Below, one piece after another: positions 33,806 through 43,723 of a stretch of DNA of 64,000 nucleotides. Under the pieces are notes generated by a model. It saw nothing but the letters and a program-made list of their open reading frames with translations. It did no database searches and was not told where the DNA came from. Source of the DNA: Actinomadura luteofluorescens (GTDB taxonomy: Bacteria; Actinomycetota; Actinomycetes; Streptosporangiales; Streptosporangiaceae). The stretch covers positions 6,758,001 to 6,822,000 of the forward strand of contig NZ_JACCBA010000001.1 in NCBI RefSeq assembly GCF_013409365.1. Reading direction: 5' to 3'. Every line of letters begins with the position of its first letter. Position 1 is the first letter of the stretch. Position numbers and translations under genes: made by a program.

Positions 33806-34795
33806 TCACGCCGCGCCGAGGCTCTCCGGGTACAGGCCGGCGAGGATGTCGTAGGAGCGCAGCCGGTCGGCGTGGTCGAAGACCTGCGTGGTCACCATGA
33901 CCTCGTCGACCCCGGCCCGGCCGATCAGCTCGTCCAGCTGCTTGCGGACGGCGTCCGGGCCGCCGACGACCTGGTCGGACAGCCGCGCGTCGATCATCTG
34001 CCGCTCCACCGGCGTGTACGGGTAGGACGCGGCCTCCTCCGGCGTCGGCAGCAGCCCCGGGCGCCCCTGCCGCAGCCGCAGGAACGACAGCGCCTGCGGA
34101 GCGGCCAGCTCGCGGGCCCGCTCGTCGGTGTCGGACGCCGTCACCGACACCCCGATCATCGAGTACGGCGCGTCCAGCGCGCCGGGACGGAACGACTGCC
34201 GGTACAGGGTCAGCGCGGGCACGGTGTTCTCGGCGCTGAAGTGGTGCGCGAACGCGAACGGCAGGCCGAGCAGGCCGGCGAGCCGCGCGCTGTACCCGCT
34301 GGAGCCGAGCAGCCACACCGGCGGCTCGTTCCCGGCCGCCGGGGTCACCTTGCTGTCGGCGGCGAAGTACTCGCGCAGCTCGACGACCTGCTCGGGGAAG
34401 TCGTCGACCGACAGCGCCTCGGCGGACCGGCGCAGCGCCCGCGCGGTCGCCTGGTCGGTGCCGGGCGCGCGGCCGAGACCGAGGTCGATGCGCCCGGGGT
34501 GCAGGGCCTCCAGCGTCCCGAACTGCTCGGCGACGACCATCGGCGCGTGGTTGGGCAGCATGACCCCGCCCGATCCCACCCGCATCCGGGAGGTCGCCGC
34601 CGCGACCTGCCCGATCAGCACGGCGGTCGCCGAGCTGGCGATGCCGGGCATCGCGTGGTGCTCGGCCAGCCAGTAGCGGTGGAAGCCGAGCCGCTCGGCG
34701 TGCCGGGCCAGGTCGAGCGTGTTGCGCAGGGCCTGGCCGGACGTGGAGCCGGTGACGACGGGGGCGAGATCGAGGACGGAGAGGCGCACGGTCAT
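33806..34795 (-). CDS. LLM-class flavin-dependent oxidoreductase
   Basis: A 329-residue bacterial-luciferase-like monooxygenase, resembling the YhbW/MsnO8 subgroup. Characteristic segments are [56 protein letters not shown] and [19 protein letters not shown]. These enzymes use FMNH2 (from a separate reductase) to oxidise small molecules. The start is ATG 34795. It is convergent with the amidohydrolase gene (34-bp gap). No partner reductase is adjacent; the substrate is unknown. Confidence 0.88.
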   Translation of the reverse strand: MTVRLSVLDLAPVVTGSTSGQALRNTLDLARHAERLGFHRYWLAEHHAMPGIASSATAVLIGQVAAATSRMRVGSGGVMLPNHAPMVVAEQFGTLEALHPGRIDLGLGRAPGTDQATARALRRSAEALSVDDFPEQVVELREYFAADSKVTPAAGNEPPVWLLGSSGYSARLAGLLGLPFAFAHHFSAENTVPALTLYRQSFRPGALDAPYSMIGVSVTASDTDERARELAAPQALSFLRLRQGRPGLLPTPEEAASYPYTPVERQMIDARLSDQVVGGPDAVRKQLDELIGRAGVDEVMVTTQVFDHADRLRSYDILAGLYPESLGAA

Positions 34796-34833
34796 ACCCT
34801 GTGCCAACCCGTCCCGGGCCGGTCCTCTTCCCG

Positions 34834-35142
34834 CTAGCCCTTCATCGCGGCGACGGCGGCGACGGCGACGGCCGCGATCAGGACGGGCGCCGCGATGCTG
34901 ATCCACGACCAGTTCACCAGGGTGCGGGCCCGCGCGGGGTCCTCCGCGAACCGGGTCTCCGCCCGGGTGTACAGCAGGGCGCCCACCACGACCAGCGGCA
35001 GGCAAGCGAACGTCGTGAGAAGGCCGAGGACGAAGGCGGCGACCTGCCCGAACCGTGTGTAGGTGCCGTCCGGGCCGATACCGAACGCGAGGCGGGGAGC
35101 GGGCGCCGAGGCGGGAACGGCACCGGAGACGGCTTCGGTCAT
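34834..35142 (-). CDS. Small two-helix membrane protein
   Basis: A 102-residue hypothetical protein. A polar N-terminus ([16 protein letters not shown]) with [14 protein letters not shown] precedes two hydrophobic helices near residues 36-58 and 80-100, separated by a loop ([14 protein letters not shown]). Length and the loop fit small actinomycete membrane proteins of unknown role. Alternative in-frame starts exist at 35154 and 35178; none has a strong ribosome site. It lies between an LLM oxidoreductase and a secreted nuclease gene. Confidence 0.6.
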   Translation of the reverse strand: MTEAVSGAVPASAPAPRLAFGIGPDGTYTRFGQVAAFVLGLLTTFACLPLVVVGALLYTRAETRFAEDPARARTLVNWSWISIAAPVLIAAVAVAAVAAMKG

Positions 35143-35203
35143 GAGCGCACCCATCTCTAGGAATGTGACCTGGATCATACGCTCGGTGATCGGGGTGTGC
35201 GAG

Positions 35204-35236
35204 AGGGCCGGCCGCCTCTTTTCGGCGGCCGGCCCT
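35204..35236. terminator. Strong hairpin downstream of the nuclease gene
   Basis: AGGGCCGGCCGCC (35204-35216) and GGCGGCCGGCCCT (35224-35236) form a perfect 13-bp stem with a 7-base loop, 11 bases past the stop of the leftward nuclease gene. It also shields the small membrane protein gene from read-through. Confidence 0.75.
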
Positions 35237-35247
35237 GGGGAGGTCGC

Positions 35248-36936
35248 TCAGCGCAGGTCGAGGCCTAGCAGGACGGGGTCGTGGTCGGACGACCGGAACG
35301 CGTCCGGCCTGTAGAACGCGGGCGGGTTGTACTCGGTGTTGTAGTCGAGGAACACCGGCTCGTCGCTGTTGATGTGCCAGATCGTCGCGCCGGTCACGCG
35401 CCGCGACAGCGCCCTGCCCGCGAGCGCGTGGTCCAGCTCGCCCGACTGCCCGTCGAAGACGTAGCTGTACCGCTGGCCCGGGCGGACGAACCGCTGCGTC
35501 TGCCCGACCAGCCCGGCGCCGGTGAGCGCCTTCACCGGGTCCTCGGCGGTGTAGGCGTTGAGGTCGCCGACGACGAGCGGGTTCGGCACGCCGGCCGCGA
35601 GATCGGCGACCGCCCCGGCCTGGGCGACGCGGCGGGCGTTGTAGCAGCCCTGGCCGTCGCCCTGGTCCTGGTCGGGGCCGGTGGCCCCGCCGCAGCCCTT
35701 CGACTTGAGATGGTTGACGATCATGGTGAACGCCGTCCCGCCCGCCCGGGGGCGGAACGTCTGCACCAGCGGCGGCCGGTCGAACACCGGGTCCTGCGAC
35801 GAGCGCGCGTCGCCGACCGGCGTGACCTTCGACGGCCGGTAGATCAGCGCGACGTGGATCTCGTCCGTCCCGGGGTAGGGGTGCCGCACCCACGTGTACG
35901 TTCCGGCGCCGGCCGCCTGGTTCAGCCGGTCGACGATCGCCCCGACGGCGGTGTCGCCGTTGTTCTCGACCTCCATCAGCCCGACGACGTCGGCGTCCAG
36001 GCCCCGCAGCGCGGCGGTCAGCTTGGCGAGCTGCCGCTCCTGCTCCTCGGCCGTGTCCGCTCCTCGCCTGTCGAGCGTCGTGAACCAGTTCAGCGTGTTG
36101 AAGCCGGCGACGCGCACGTCACCGCCGACGTTCTGCGGCCGCTTCCGCCCCGGGTTCGCGTTGTCGAACCGCGCGGGCCTGGTCGGCTGCAACGTGTAGG
36201 CGCCGAACTGGTAGGTGAGCACACCGGTCAGCCCGGTCGTGGCGTCCCCGATCCGCAGGACGCGGGGGTCGGTGTACGGGATCGTCGCCGGGTTCTGGAC
36301 GTTCGACCCGTCGTCGACCAGGAGCCGCCGCGCGTCGTTGCCCGCCTGGGTGGTGCCGTGCCCGTCGGTCGGCTGGAAGAGGCGGCCGCCCGCGGAGACC
36401 GTGATCTGCCCGTACCGTCCGAGCTGGTAGGTCTCGGTGGCGGTGAGCCGCTGGCCGAACCGCAGCAGCATGCCCTCGTACTGCTCCAGGCCCGCGCCGC
36501 CCTTGAGCGGCAGCCGGACGGCCGTGGGCGCGACCTTCCCGGTGCCGCACACGTCCACGGCCGACACGGGGGACAGTTCGGTGAGCCCGTTGTACTCGAC
36601 GGCCTTGCCGGTGACGAGGACCCGGTCGCCGACCGCGACGTCGGTGGTCGAGTAGACGAACAGCCCGTCGGAGGTCCGCGGATCCGCGTCGGGCGCCGGG
36701 TCCTGGACGAAGAAGCCCTTGAGCTGGTCGGAGCGCTGGAGGTCCGCGGTCACGACCCCCTCGACGCGGACGGTCTGCCCGGCGAGGGGGGTCGTGCTGC
36801 CGCTGCCCTGGACCTCGGCGATCTGGTGGTCGGCGGGGATGCCGCAGGTGGACGGCTCCGCCGCGGCGGCCGTCTGGACGCCGGCGGCGAGGCCGGCGGT
36901 CAGGACGGTCGCGAGTGCTGCTGCTGTTCGGCGCAT
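35248..36936 (-). CDS. Secreted ExeM/NucH-type endonuclease (EEP family)
   Basis: A 562-residue secreted nuclease. The N-terminus [19 protein letters not shown] followed by AAAAEPSTC is a typical signal peptide. An OB-fold region (residues about 45-180, [20 protein letters not shown]) precedes an endonuclease/exonuclease/phosphatase domain with [35 protein letters not shown] and the catalytic SDHDPVLLG at the end. ExeM-like enzymes degrade extracellular DNA. I chose ATG 36936 as it begins the signal peptide; the in-frame ATG at 36996 lacks one. No cell-wall anchor is visible. Confidence 0.88.
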   Translation of the reverse strand: MRRTAAALATVLTAGLAAGVQTAAAAEPSTCGIPADHQIAEVQGSGSTTPLAGQTVRVEGVVTADLQRSDQLKGFFVQDPAPDADPRTSDGLFVYSTTDVAVGDRVLVTGKAVEYNGLTELSPVSAVDVCGTGKVAPTAVRLPLKGGAGLEQYEGMLLRFGQRLTATETYQLGRYGQITVSAGGRLFQPTDGHGTTQAGNDARRLLVDDGSNVQNPATIPYTDPRVLRIGDATTGLTGVLTYQFGAYTLQPTRPARFDNANPGRKRPQNVGGDVRVAGFNTLNWFTTLDRRGADTAEEQERQLAKLTAALRGLDADVVGLMEVENNGDTAVGAIVDRLNQAAGAGTYTWVRHPYPGTDEIHVALIYRPSKVTPVGDARSSQDPVFDRPPLVQTFRPRAGGTAFTMIVNHLKSKGCGGATGPDQDQGDGQGCYNARRVAQAGAVADLAAGVPNPLVVGDLNAYTAEDPVKALTGAGLVGQTQRFVRPGQRYSYVFDGQSGELDHALAGRALSRRVTGATIWHINSDEPVFLDYNTEYNPPAFYRPDAFRSSDHDPVLLGLDLR

Positions 36937-37012
36937 GGCGGGAGAGTAGGCGCGCCCCCTGGCCGACCAGCGAACCGTTAATGAAGACTCCACCAATTCG
37001 CAACGGACCCGG

Positions 37013-37876
37013 CTACCGGCCAGGACGCTCCAGCAGGGTGATCAGGCGGGCGAGGCCGTCCTCGCCGTGGCCCTCCTCGACCGCGCGGTCGAGCAGGTCC
37101 CGCACGGGGAGCAGGTACCCGGGGTCCACGCCCTGGTCGCGGCTCGTCTCGATCAGGCCGGGGAACGCCATCCGGCTGGTCGCGACGCTGGAGACGGTGG
37201 TCGCGAAGTCGCCCGCCTCGACGGCGCGGGCCTGCTCGGGGAGCGAGCCCAGCATCGCGGTCAGCCACGCGGTGGCCATCGGCTCGAAGTCCGTGGCCGC
37301 GACCTTCTCCGACCGGACGAGCGCGAAGGCGTGCTGGACGCCGGCGAACATGCCGTACATCGCGTCCAGCAGGGCCAGGTCGAACAGCGGCGCGAGCCCC
37401 GGGTCGCCCCCCAGGAACCGCGGCCGGCCCAGGACCGCGAGGGTCTCGCGGTGCTCCTCGAACGCCTCCTCGTCGCCGCTGTAGAGGATCAGCGCCCCCG
37501 GCTGCCCGATCATGGGCGGGACGGCCATGATGCCGCCGTCCACGTACCGGGCGCCGAGCCCGGCGGCGCGGCCGGCCATGGCGCGGGCCTGCCTGGGCGT
37601 CCCGTTGGTGAGCTGGACGATCGTGCGCCCGGCCGCCGCGCCGCCGAGGATCTCCTCGGCGTTGCCGTACACCGACAGGCACACGATCACCAGCGGGCTC
37701 GCCGCGATCGCCGCCTCGGCGCTCTCCGCCTCCACCGCGCCCTTGGCGACGAGCGGCCCGGCCTTGGCGCGCGAGCGGTTCCAGACGGTCACCGTCCGCC
37801 CGTCCCTCAGCAGCGCCTCGGCGAGCGCGCCGCCCATCAGCCCGAGCCCCAGCACGGTCACGGAAGTCGTCGTCAT
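37013..37876 (-). CDS. NAD(P)-dependent 6PGDH/imine-reductase-like oxidoreductase
   Basis: A 287-residue protein of the 3-hydroxyisobutyrate/6-phosphogluconate dehydrogenase superfamily. The Rossmann loop VTVLGLGLMGGALAEALL (GxGxxG) and NRS ending of the second strand favour NADPH. ARYVDGGIMAVPPMIGQPGA is typical of imine-reductase-like members, and the C-terminal helical domain is present. It is divergent from the SARP regulator 80 bp away and could be one of its targets. The start is ATG 37876; substrate unknown. Confidence 0.84.
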   Translation of the reverse strand: MTTTSVTVLGLGLMGGALAEALLRDGRTVTVWNRSRAKAGPLVAKGAVEAESAEAAIAASPLVIVCLSVYGNAEEILGGAAAGRTIVQLTNGTPRQARAMAGRAAGLGARYVDGGIMAVPPMIGQPGALILYSGDEEAFEEHRETLAVLGRPRFLGGDPGLAPLFDLALLDAMYGMFAGVQHAFALVRSEKVAATDFEPMATAWLTAMLGSLPEQARAVEAGDFATTVSSVATSRMAFPGLIETSRDQGVDPGYLLPVRDLLDRAVEEGHGEDGLARLITLLERPGR

Positions 37877-37919
37877 GTCGGTCCCTTCGTCTTCGTAGGG
37901 CTCCAGCCTGCGGCGGGCG

Positions 37920-37938
37920 GGTTCGGGAAAGGTTCGGG
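37920..37938 (+). promoter_or_regulatory. Tandem 11-bp repeat, candidate SARP binding site
   Basis: GGTTCGGGAAAGGTTCGGG contains two identical octamers, 11 bases start to start, 18 bases before the ATG of the SARP-type regulator. SARP proteins bind direct repeats with 11-bp spacing close to the -10 box; a weak CATTAC/TTACGG lies a few bases downstream. Confidence 0.45.
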
Positions 37939-37956
37939 CCGCATTACGGTGGGGGC

Positions 37957-40932
37957 ATGCGCTTCGGGGTCCTCGGTCCGCTGGAGGTGCGGACCGAGGA
38001 CGGCCGCCCGGTCCCGGTCCCGGACCGGAAGGTGCGGGCGCTGCTGGCCGATCTCCTCGCGCACGCCGGACGCGCCGTCCCCGCCGACCGCCTCATCGAC
38101 GACCTGTGGGGCGACGCGCTGCCCGCCGATCCGCCGGCGACGCTGCGGGCCCGCGTCTCCCAGCTGCGCCGGACGCTGGAGGACGCCGAACCGGGCGCCC
38201 GGGCCCTGGTCGAGACCCGCCCGCCCGGCTACCGGTTGGCCGCGCGGACCGACGCGCTCGACTTCGCGGACCTCGCCGGGCGCGCGCCGGACGCGTCCGG
38301 CCCCGCCGCCCGGGCCGCGCTTTTCGCCGAGGCGTTGGAGCTCTGGCGCGGCCCCGCGTTCGCCGACTTCGCCGACGCGCCGTTCGCGGCCCCCGAGATC
38401 GCCCGCCTGGACGAACTGCGCCTCGCGGCCCTGGAGGGGCGCGCCGAGGCCCGCCTCGAGCTGGGCGAGGACGCGGCACTGGCGGCGGAGCTGCGCGGAC
38501 CGGTGCGGGAGCACCCGTTCCGGGAGCGGCTGCGCGCGGCCCACATGCGGGCCCTGTACCGGGCGGGCCGTCCCGCCGAGGCCCTCGCCGCCTACGACGA
38601 CCTGCGCGTCCGCCTGCGCGACGACCTGGGCCTGGACCCCTCGCCCGCGCTGGCGGCCCTGCACGCGTCCATGCTCCGGGGCGACCCGGCGGCCGGCGGG
38701 CCGCGGGGCAACCTGCCGGCCGAAGTGGCGCCCCTCGTCGGCAGGGACGCCGCCGTCCGGGAGCTGACCGCGCTGCTGGGGGAGTCGCGGCTCGTAACGC
38801 TGCACGGGACGGGCGGGGTCGGGAAGACCCGGCTCGCGGTGGCGGTCGCCCGCGAAGTGCGCGACCCGGGCGAGGCGTGGCTCGTACGGCTCGACGAGGG
38901 GCTGGAGGCGGGCGCGTCCGCCGACGAGGCGGCGTCGTTCACCGCAGGGGTGCTCGGGCTGCGCGACGACGCGGGCTCGGGCGGTGGACCGGCCGCACGG
39001 CTGGGCGAGGCGCTGCGGGGCAGGCGGGCGCTGCTGGTCCTCGACAACTGCGAGCACGTGGCCGGCTCGGTGGCGCGGCTGGCGGCCGCGCTGCTGCGGG
39101 ACGTCGCGGACCTGCGGGTCCTCGCCACGAGCCGGGAGCCGCTCGCGATCTCGGGGGAGCGGCTCTGGACCGTCCCGCCGCTGGCCGCCGGGGCCGCCGC
39201 CGCGCTGCTCGCCGAGCGGGCCGGCATCGCGCCGGGCCTCCGGAACGACGAGGCGATCGCGGCGATCTGCGACCGGCTCGACGGCGTCCCGCTGGCCCTG
39301 GAACTGGCGGCGACGCGGGTACGGGCGCTCGGCCTCGCCGGCCTGGCCGAACGGCTGGACGACCGCTTCCGGCTCCTGTCGTCCGGCGCCCGGGACGCCC
39401 CGCCCCGGCAGCGGACGCTTCGCGCCCTGATCGACTGGAGCTGGGAGCCGCTGGACGAGCGCGAGCGGGCGGTGCTGCGGCGGCTGGCGGTCCACGCGGG
39501 CGGCTGCACCCTCGACGCGGCCGAGGCGGTCTGCGGCGCCGACGTCGAGACGCTCGCGGGGCTCGTCGACCGTTCGCTCGTCGCGGTGGGGGAGGGCCCG
39601 CGGTACCGGCTGCTCGAAACGGTCGCCGCGTACGGCGCCGAGCGGCTCCGGGAGGCGGGCGAGGACGGGCGGGTGCGCCGCCGCCACGCCGAGTACTACA
39701 TCGGCCTGGCCGAACGCGCCGACCTGCGCGGTCCGGGCCAGCGCGACGCCCTGTGGCGGCTGCGCGCGGAGACCGGCAACCTGCGGGCCGCTCTCGACGG
39801 CGCCGTCCGGGCCGGGGACGCGGGGCTCGCGCTGCGGCTGGTCAACGCGATGGGCTGGGCGTGGTTCCTGTGGGGCCGCGCCGGCGAGGCGCGCCGGGCG
39901 TTCGGGCGGGCGCTCGCCGTGCCGGGCGCGGCGGAACCGGCGGACGCGGCGCGGGCGCGGACCTGGCACACCGGGTTCGCCATGCTGGACGGCGACGGAG
40001 CGGACCGCGACGAGCGCGTCCGCGAGGCCCTCGCCGCCGACGGCGACCCGTGGGCGCACTGGTTCCTCGGATTCGTGCGGGGAGGGTTCGGGGACCTCGG
40101 GCCGATCGAGGAGCTGACCGCCCGCGCCCTCGACGGGTTCCGCGCCCGCGGGGACGGCTGGGGCGAGGCGGCGGCGCTCGCGGTGCGGGCCGGGCAGGCG
40201 CTGTCGGCCGGTGACCTCGCCGGGGCCCGGCGCGACGGCGAGCGGGCCCTGCGGCTGTCCGGCACGGCGGGCGACCGGTGGGGCCGCCTCCAGGCCACCG
40301 AGACACTCGCCCTGGTCGCGGAGGTGACCGGCGACTACGCCCGCGCGCGCGAGCTCCACGAGAGCGGCCTGCGCGACGCCGAGGAGCTCGGGCTCTGGGC
40401 GGAGGCGTCCGGCCGGCTGGCCCGCCTCGGCCGCGTCGCGATGCTCGAAGGCGACCTCGACCGCGCCGACGACCTGCACGAGCGCGGCAGGCGGCTGGCC
40501 GTCCGCGAGTCGCACCGCCGGATGGAGCACTTCGCCGAGATCGGCCTCGCCCTCGCGGCGCGCAGGCGCGGGCGCCTTGCCGAGGCGGAGGCGATCCTGC
40601 GTCGCTGGCTCGGCTGGTGCCGCGAAATCGACGGCGCCCCCGGCCTCGCCTTCCTCCTGGCCGAGCTGGGATTCATCGCCGAACTGCGGGGCGACGCCGG
40701 ACGGGCGCTCGACCTGCACACCGAGGGGCTGGCCGCGGCCCGCGCCACCGGCCACCCCCGCGCGGTCGCGCTCGCGCAGGAGGGCATGGCCGGTGCGCTG
40801 TCCCTCGCCGGCCGCCGCGCGGAGGCCGCGCGGGCGCTGGCCGCCGCGTCGCGGGCCCGGGCGGCCGCCGGCGCGCCGCTGCCCGAGGCGGAGCGCGGCG
40901 ACGTCGACCGCATCGCCGCCCGCCTCGGCTAG
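37957..40932 (+). CDS. AfsR/SARP-family regulator (BTAD, NB-ARC ATPase, TPR)
   Basis: A 991-residue regulator. Residues 1-95 are the OmpR-like DNA-binding domain (MRFGVLGPLEVRTEDGRPV, LWGDALPADPPATLRARVSQLR). The bacterial activation domain (about 97-240) follows, then an NB-ARC-type ATPase with Walker A LHGTGGVGKTRLAVA, Walker B LLVLDNCEHV and sensor RVLATSREPLAI. The C-terminal third is TPR-like helical repeats. AfsR relatives activate secondary metabolism, but no biosynthetic cluster is adjacent; divergent and downstream genes are an oxidoreductase and an MFS pump. ATG 37957. Confidence 0.9.
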   Translation: MRFGVLGPLEVRTEDGRPVPVPDRKVRALLADLLAHAGRAVPADRLIDDLWGDALPADPPATLRARVSQLRRTLEDAEPGARALVETRPPGYRLAARTDALDFADLAGRAPDASGPAARAALFAEALELWRGPAFADFADAPFAAPEIARLDELRLAALEGRAEARLELGEDAALAAELRGPVREHPFRERLRAAHMRALYRAGRPAEALAAYDDLRVRLRDDLGLDPSPALAALHASMLRGDPAAGGPRGNLPAEVAPLVGRDAAVRELTALLGESRLVTLHGTGGVGKTRLAVAVAREVRDPGEAWLVRLDEGLEAGASADEAASFTAGVLGLRDDAGSGGGPAARLGEALRGRRALLVLDNCEHVAGSVARLAAALLRDVADLRVLATSREPLAISGERLWTVPPLAAGAAAALLAERAGIAPGLRNDEAIAAICDRLDGVPLALELAATRVRALGLAGLAERLDDRFRLLSSGARDAPPRQRTLRALIDWSWEPLDERERAVLRRLAVHAGGCTLDAAEAVCGADVETLAGLVDRSLVAVGEGPRYRLLETVAAYGAERLREAGEDGRVRRRHAEYYIGLAERADLRGPGQRDALWRLRAETGNLRAALDGAVRAGDAGLALRLVNAMGWAWFLWGRAGEARRAFGRALAVPGAAEPADAARARTWHTGFAMLDGDGADRDERVREALAADGDPWAHWFLGFVRGGFGDLGPIEELTARALDGFRARGDGWGEAAALAVRAGQALSAGDLAGARRDGERALRLSGTAGDRWGRLQATETLALVAEVTGDYARARELHESGLRDAEELGLWAEASGRLARLGRVAMLEGDLDRADDLHERGRRLAVRESHRRMEHFAEIGLALAARRRGRLAEAEAILRRWLGWCREIDGAPGLAFLLAELGFIAELRGDAGRALDLHTEGLAAARATGHPRAVALAQEGMAGALSLAGRRAEAARALAAASRARAAAGAPLPEAERGDVDRIAARLG

Positions 40933-40964
40933 GGCCTTTCTCGAAGTGGGCCGGGACGCTGAAA

Positions 40965-42155
40965 TCAGGAGCGGCGGGTGAAGGCCAGGGGGAGGGCGAG
41001 GAACATCACGGCGGCCGTCAGGGCGAAGGCGGCCGGGTAGCCGGTCGCGGCGGCGGCGAGGCCGAACGCGGCGCCGCCGACGCCCATACCGCCGTCGTAG
41101 CCGATGTTCCACAGCGCGCTGACCGTGCCGTAGCCGGACGCGGGCGCCCGCTCGAACATCATGGCCATGCTCGCGTTCTGCGTGACGCCGAAGCCCGCCC
41201 CGAACACCACCATGGCGGCGAGGACGGCGACCGTGTTCGGCGCGAGGGTCAGCAGCGCGATGCCGGACGCGGAGACGGCCACGGCGGGCAGGAGGAGCCG
41301 CGCGGCGCCGTGCCGGTCCCCGATCCGTCCAGCCCACCAGCGCGAGAGCGTGGCGGCCGCCGGCTGGACGAACAGCGCCGCCGCCGCGACCCCGCCGGGG
41401 ACGGCGTCGGGCAGGAACGTGACGAGGATGCCCGCCGCCATCGCGGTCGAGGCGAACGCGACGGCCGGGCGTACCAGCGCCGCCGACCGCAGTCCCGCGA
41501 CGATGCCGAAGGGCCGCTCGGGAGCCGGCGTGGAGGAGACCGGGCCGGTGACCTCGCGCGGCAGGCCGGGCAGGACGGCGAGCGCGGCGAGCGAGGCCGC
41601 GGAGCCCGCGAGGAAGACCGGCGTGTAGCCGACCTCGCCCGCCAGCCACACCCCGAGCGGCAGCGCGAGCAGCGACGGCACCCCGGCCACGACCCCGAAC
41701 AGCCCGATCCCCTCGCCGCGCCGCTCCGCCGGGACGAGCGCCGCGATCAGCGCGCCCGTCACCACCACGGCCACCGCGAAGCCGAGGCCGCGCACCAGGC
41801 TCACCGCGGTGATCGTCGCCATGGACGAGGAGAACGGCAGCGCGAGCGAGGGCGCCCCGAGCAGCACCGTCCCCGCCGTGAGCACCCGCCGGTGCCCGAA
41901 CCGGTCGAGCAGCCGGGGCAGCGAGAGTTCGGCGAGCACGGTCGTGAGCATCAGCGCGCCCGTGGTGACGCCCGCGCCGACGCCGCCCGCGCCGCCGTCC
42001 ACCGCGTACATCGGCACGACCGAGAACAGCAGGAAGAAACCCGTCAGCGTGGTGAAGGCGGCCACGAACACCAGCGCCAGATGCCGCCCGACCAGCGGCG
42101 GCCGCGCGGCGACGGCGGTGCCCGGCTGCGGCAGTGTCTCCCGTGTCTCGCTCAT
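40965..42155 (-). CDS. MFS transporter
   Basis: A 396-residue major-facilitator protein with about twelve hydrophobic segments. Characteristic loops are LLDRFGHRRVLTAG (motif A-like, between TM2 and TM3) and WWAGRIGDRHGAARLL (its repeat in the second half). The pattern fits a drug or metabolite exporter. It is divergent from the MocR regulator over 47 bases that contain a palindrome, so that regulator probably controls it. The start is ATG 42155; a GTG two codons earlier is possible. Confidence 0.85.
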   Translation of the reverse strand: MSETRETLPQPGTAVAARPPLVGRHLALVFVAAFTTLTGFFLLFSVVPMYAVDGGAGGVGAGVTTGALMLTTVLAELSLPRLLDRFGHRRVLTAGTVLLGAPSLALPFSSSMATITAVSLVRGLGFAVAVVVTGALIAALVPAERRGEGIGLFGVVAGVPSLLALPLGVWLAGEVGYTPVFLAGSAASLAALAVLPGLPREVTGPVSSTPAPERPFGIVAGLRSAALVRPAVAFASTAMAAGILVTFLPDAVPGGVAAAALFVQPAAATLSRWWAGRIGDRHGAARLLLPAVAVSASGIALLTLAPNTVAVLAAMVVFGAGFGVTQNASMAMMFERAPASGYGTVSALWNIGYDGGMGVGGAAFGLAAAATGYPAAFALTAAVMFLALPLAFTRRS

Positions 42156-42170
42156 GGGCACGACGCTAGG

Positions 42171-42196
42171 GGACCATCCGGCCTGCTATATGGTCC
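42171..42196. promoter_or_regulatory. MocR-type operator between divergent MFS and regulator genes
   Basis: GGACCAT (42171-42177) and ATGGTCC (42190-42196) are perfect inverted heptamers separated by 12 bases, in the 47-bp divergent spacer. MocR regulators usually bind repeats of this type (ATGGTCCA). Confidence 0.6.
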
Positions 42197-42202
42197 AATT
42201 TC

Positions 42203-43612
42203 ATGGCAATCGAGTGGGCCGGTTCGACACCGGAGCTGCTGCTGGACCTGGACCGGGACGCGACCGGGACGCTGCGGTCGCAGCTGGAGACCGCGCTGCG
42301 CGACGCGATCTGCACCGGACGGCTGAAGACGGGGGAGCGGCTGCCGTCGTCGCGGGAGCTGGCCCGCCAGCTCGGCGTCTCCCGCGGCCTCGTCCAGGAG
42401 TGCTACGGCCAGCTCACCGCCGAGGGATACCTGTGCACGCGGGCGGGGTCGGCGACCCGCGTGGCGCCCGTCCGCGCCGTCGACGGCGGGCCGGCGCCCG
42501 CCGCGCGGCCGGACGCGTCCCGGCTCCGCGTCGACTTCGCCGCGGGCGTGCCCGACCTGGCGTCCTTCCCGCGCGGCGACTGGTCGTGGGCGCAGCGGGA
42601 GGTCGCCCGGACGGTGCGCAGCGAGGCGCTCGGCTACGGCGACCCGCGAGGCGCCGAGGCCCTGCGGGACGTCCTCGCCGGTCACCTCCGGCGGGTGCGC
42701 GCGGCGGTCGCCGAGGCCGAGGACATCGTCGTCTGCGGCGGCTTCGCCCAGGGGCTCGGCATCGTCCTGCACGTCCTGGCCCGCCGGGGCGTCCGCCGCG
42801 TGGCGTTCGAGGACCCCGGCTACGGCGACGGCGCGACCATGGCCGCCGCGGAGCGCGCCGGGATCGAGGCGGTGCCGGTCCCGGTCGACGGCCTCGGGCT
42901 GGACGTCGGCGCGCTCGACGCGAGTGGCGCCCGCGCGGTCGTCGTCACCCCGGCTCACCAGTGGCCGACCGGGGTCGTGCTGGCCCCTGAGCGGCGCCGC
43001 GCCCTCGTCGACTGGGCGTGCGAGCGGGACGGGGTCGTCGTCGAGGACGACTACGATGCCGAGTTCCGCTACGACCGCGAGCCCGTCGGGTCGGTGCAGG
43101 GGCTGGCCCCCGGCCGCGTCATCGCCCTCGGGACGGTCAGCAAGTCGCTGGCCCCGGCCGTCCGGCTCGGCTGGATCCTGTGCCCGCCCGCGCTGACCCG
43201 GGCGGTGGCGGAGGAGAAGCGGCTCGCCGACCGCGGCTCGCCCGTCCTCGACCAGCTCGCGCTCGCCGCGCTCGTCGAGTCCGGCCGCTTCGGGCGGCAC
43301 CTGCGCCGGATGCGGCCCGTCTACGCCGCACGCCGCGCGGCGCTCGTGGCGGCCCTCGCCGAGCACGCGCCCGCCGTGCGGCTGACCGGGCTGGCGGCCG
43401 GCTTCCACGCCGTCGCGCACCTGCCGGACGGGGCGGACGAGCGGCGCGTCGTCGCCGAGGCGCGCCGGCGGTCGGTCGGCCTGTACGGGATGAGCACCTA
43501 CCGGGCGTCCGGCGCGGCCGACCCGCCCCGGCTCGTCCTCGGCTTCGGCGACCTCTCCGAGACCGCGATCCGGGACGGGGTCCGGGAGGTGGCCGACCTC
43601 CTCGGACCTTGA
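42203..43612 (+). CDS. MocR/PdxR-type regulator (GntR HTH fused to aminotransferase fold)
   Basis: A 469-residue MocR-family protein. Residues 15-85 are a GntR winged helix (SQLETALRDAICTGRLKTGE, LPSSRELARQLGVSRGLVQE). The rest is a class I aminotransferase fold with the PLP-binding lysine in LGTVSKSLAPAVRLGW and the AHQWPTG and EDDYDAEFRYDR motifs. Such proteins sense PLP or amine adducts. It is divergent from an MFS pump with a shared palindrome. ATG 42203. Confidence 0.9.
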   Translation: MAIEWAGSTPELLLDLDRDATGTLRSQLETALRDAICTGRLKTGERLPSSRELARQLGVSRGLVQECYGQLTAEGYLCTRAGSATRVAPVRAVDGGPAPAARPDASRLRVDFAAGVPDLASFPRGDWSWAQREVARTVRSEALGYGDPRGAEALRDVLAGHLRRVRAAVAEAEDIVVCGGFAQGLGIVLHVLARRGVRRVAFEDPGYGDGATMAAAERAGIEAVPVPVDGLGLDVGALDASGARAVVVTPAHQWPTGVVLAPERRRALVDWACERDGVVVEDDYDAEFRYDREPVGSVQGLAPGRVIALGTVSKSLAPAVRLGWILCPPALTRAVAEEKRLADRGSPVLDQLALAALVESGRFGRHLRRMRPVYAARRAALVAALAEHAPAVRLTGLAAGFHAVAHLPDGADERRVVAEARRRSVGLYGMSTYRASGAADPPRLVLGFGDLSETAIRDGVREVADLLGP

Positions 43613-43723
43613 GTTGAGTGCTAAGAACGGCGCCCCAGCATGTGACAGGACTTCATTCCGCGCGCCGCGCCGGGTGGGAGACAGTCGTCAGCATTCGGTT
43701 TCCAGCCCACCCCTGGAGCGAGA

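Noticed and set aside
37873..41649. 1258-codon open reading antisense to the SARP regulator
   Set aside because: Composition is typical of antisense shadow; only its left end overlaps the true MFS gene in another frame, and the SARP gene has full domain support.
42181..42199. TATGGTCCAATT as a further copy of the TTTGG element
   Set aside because: It is the right arm of the GGACCAT/ATGGTCC MocR palindrome and lacks the TTTGG/CCAAA half-sites.
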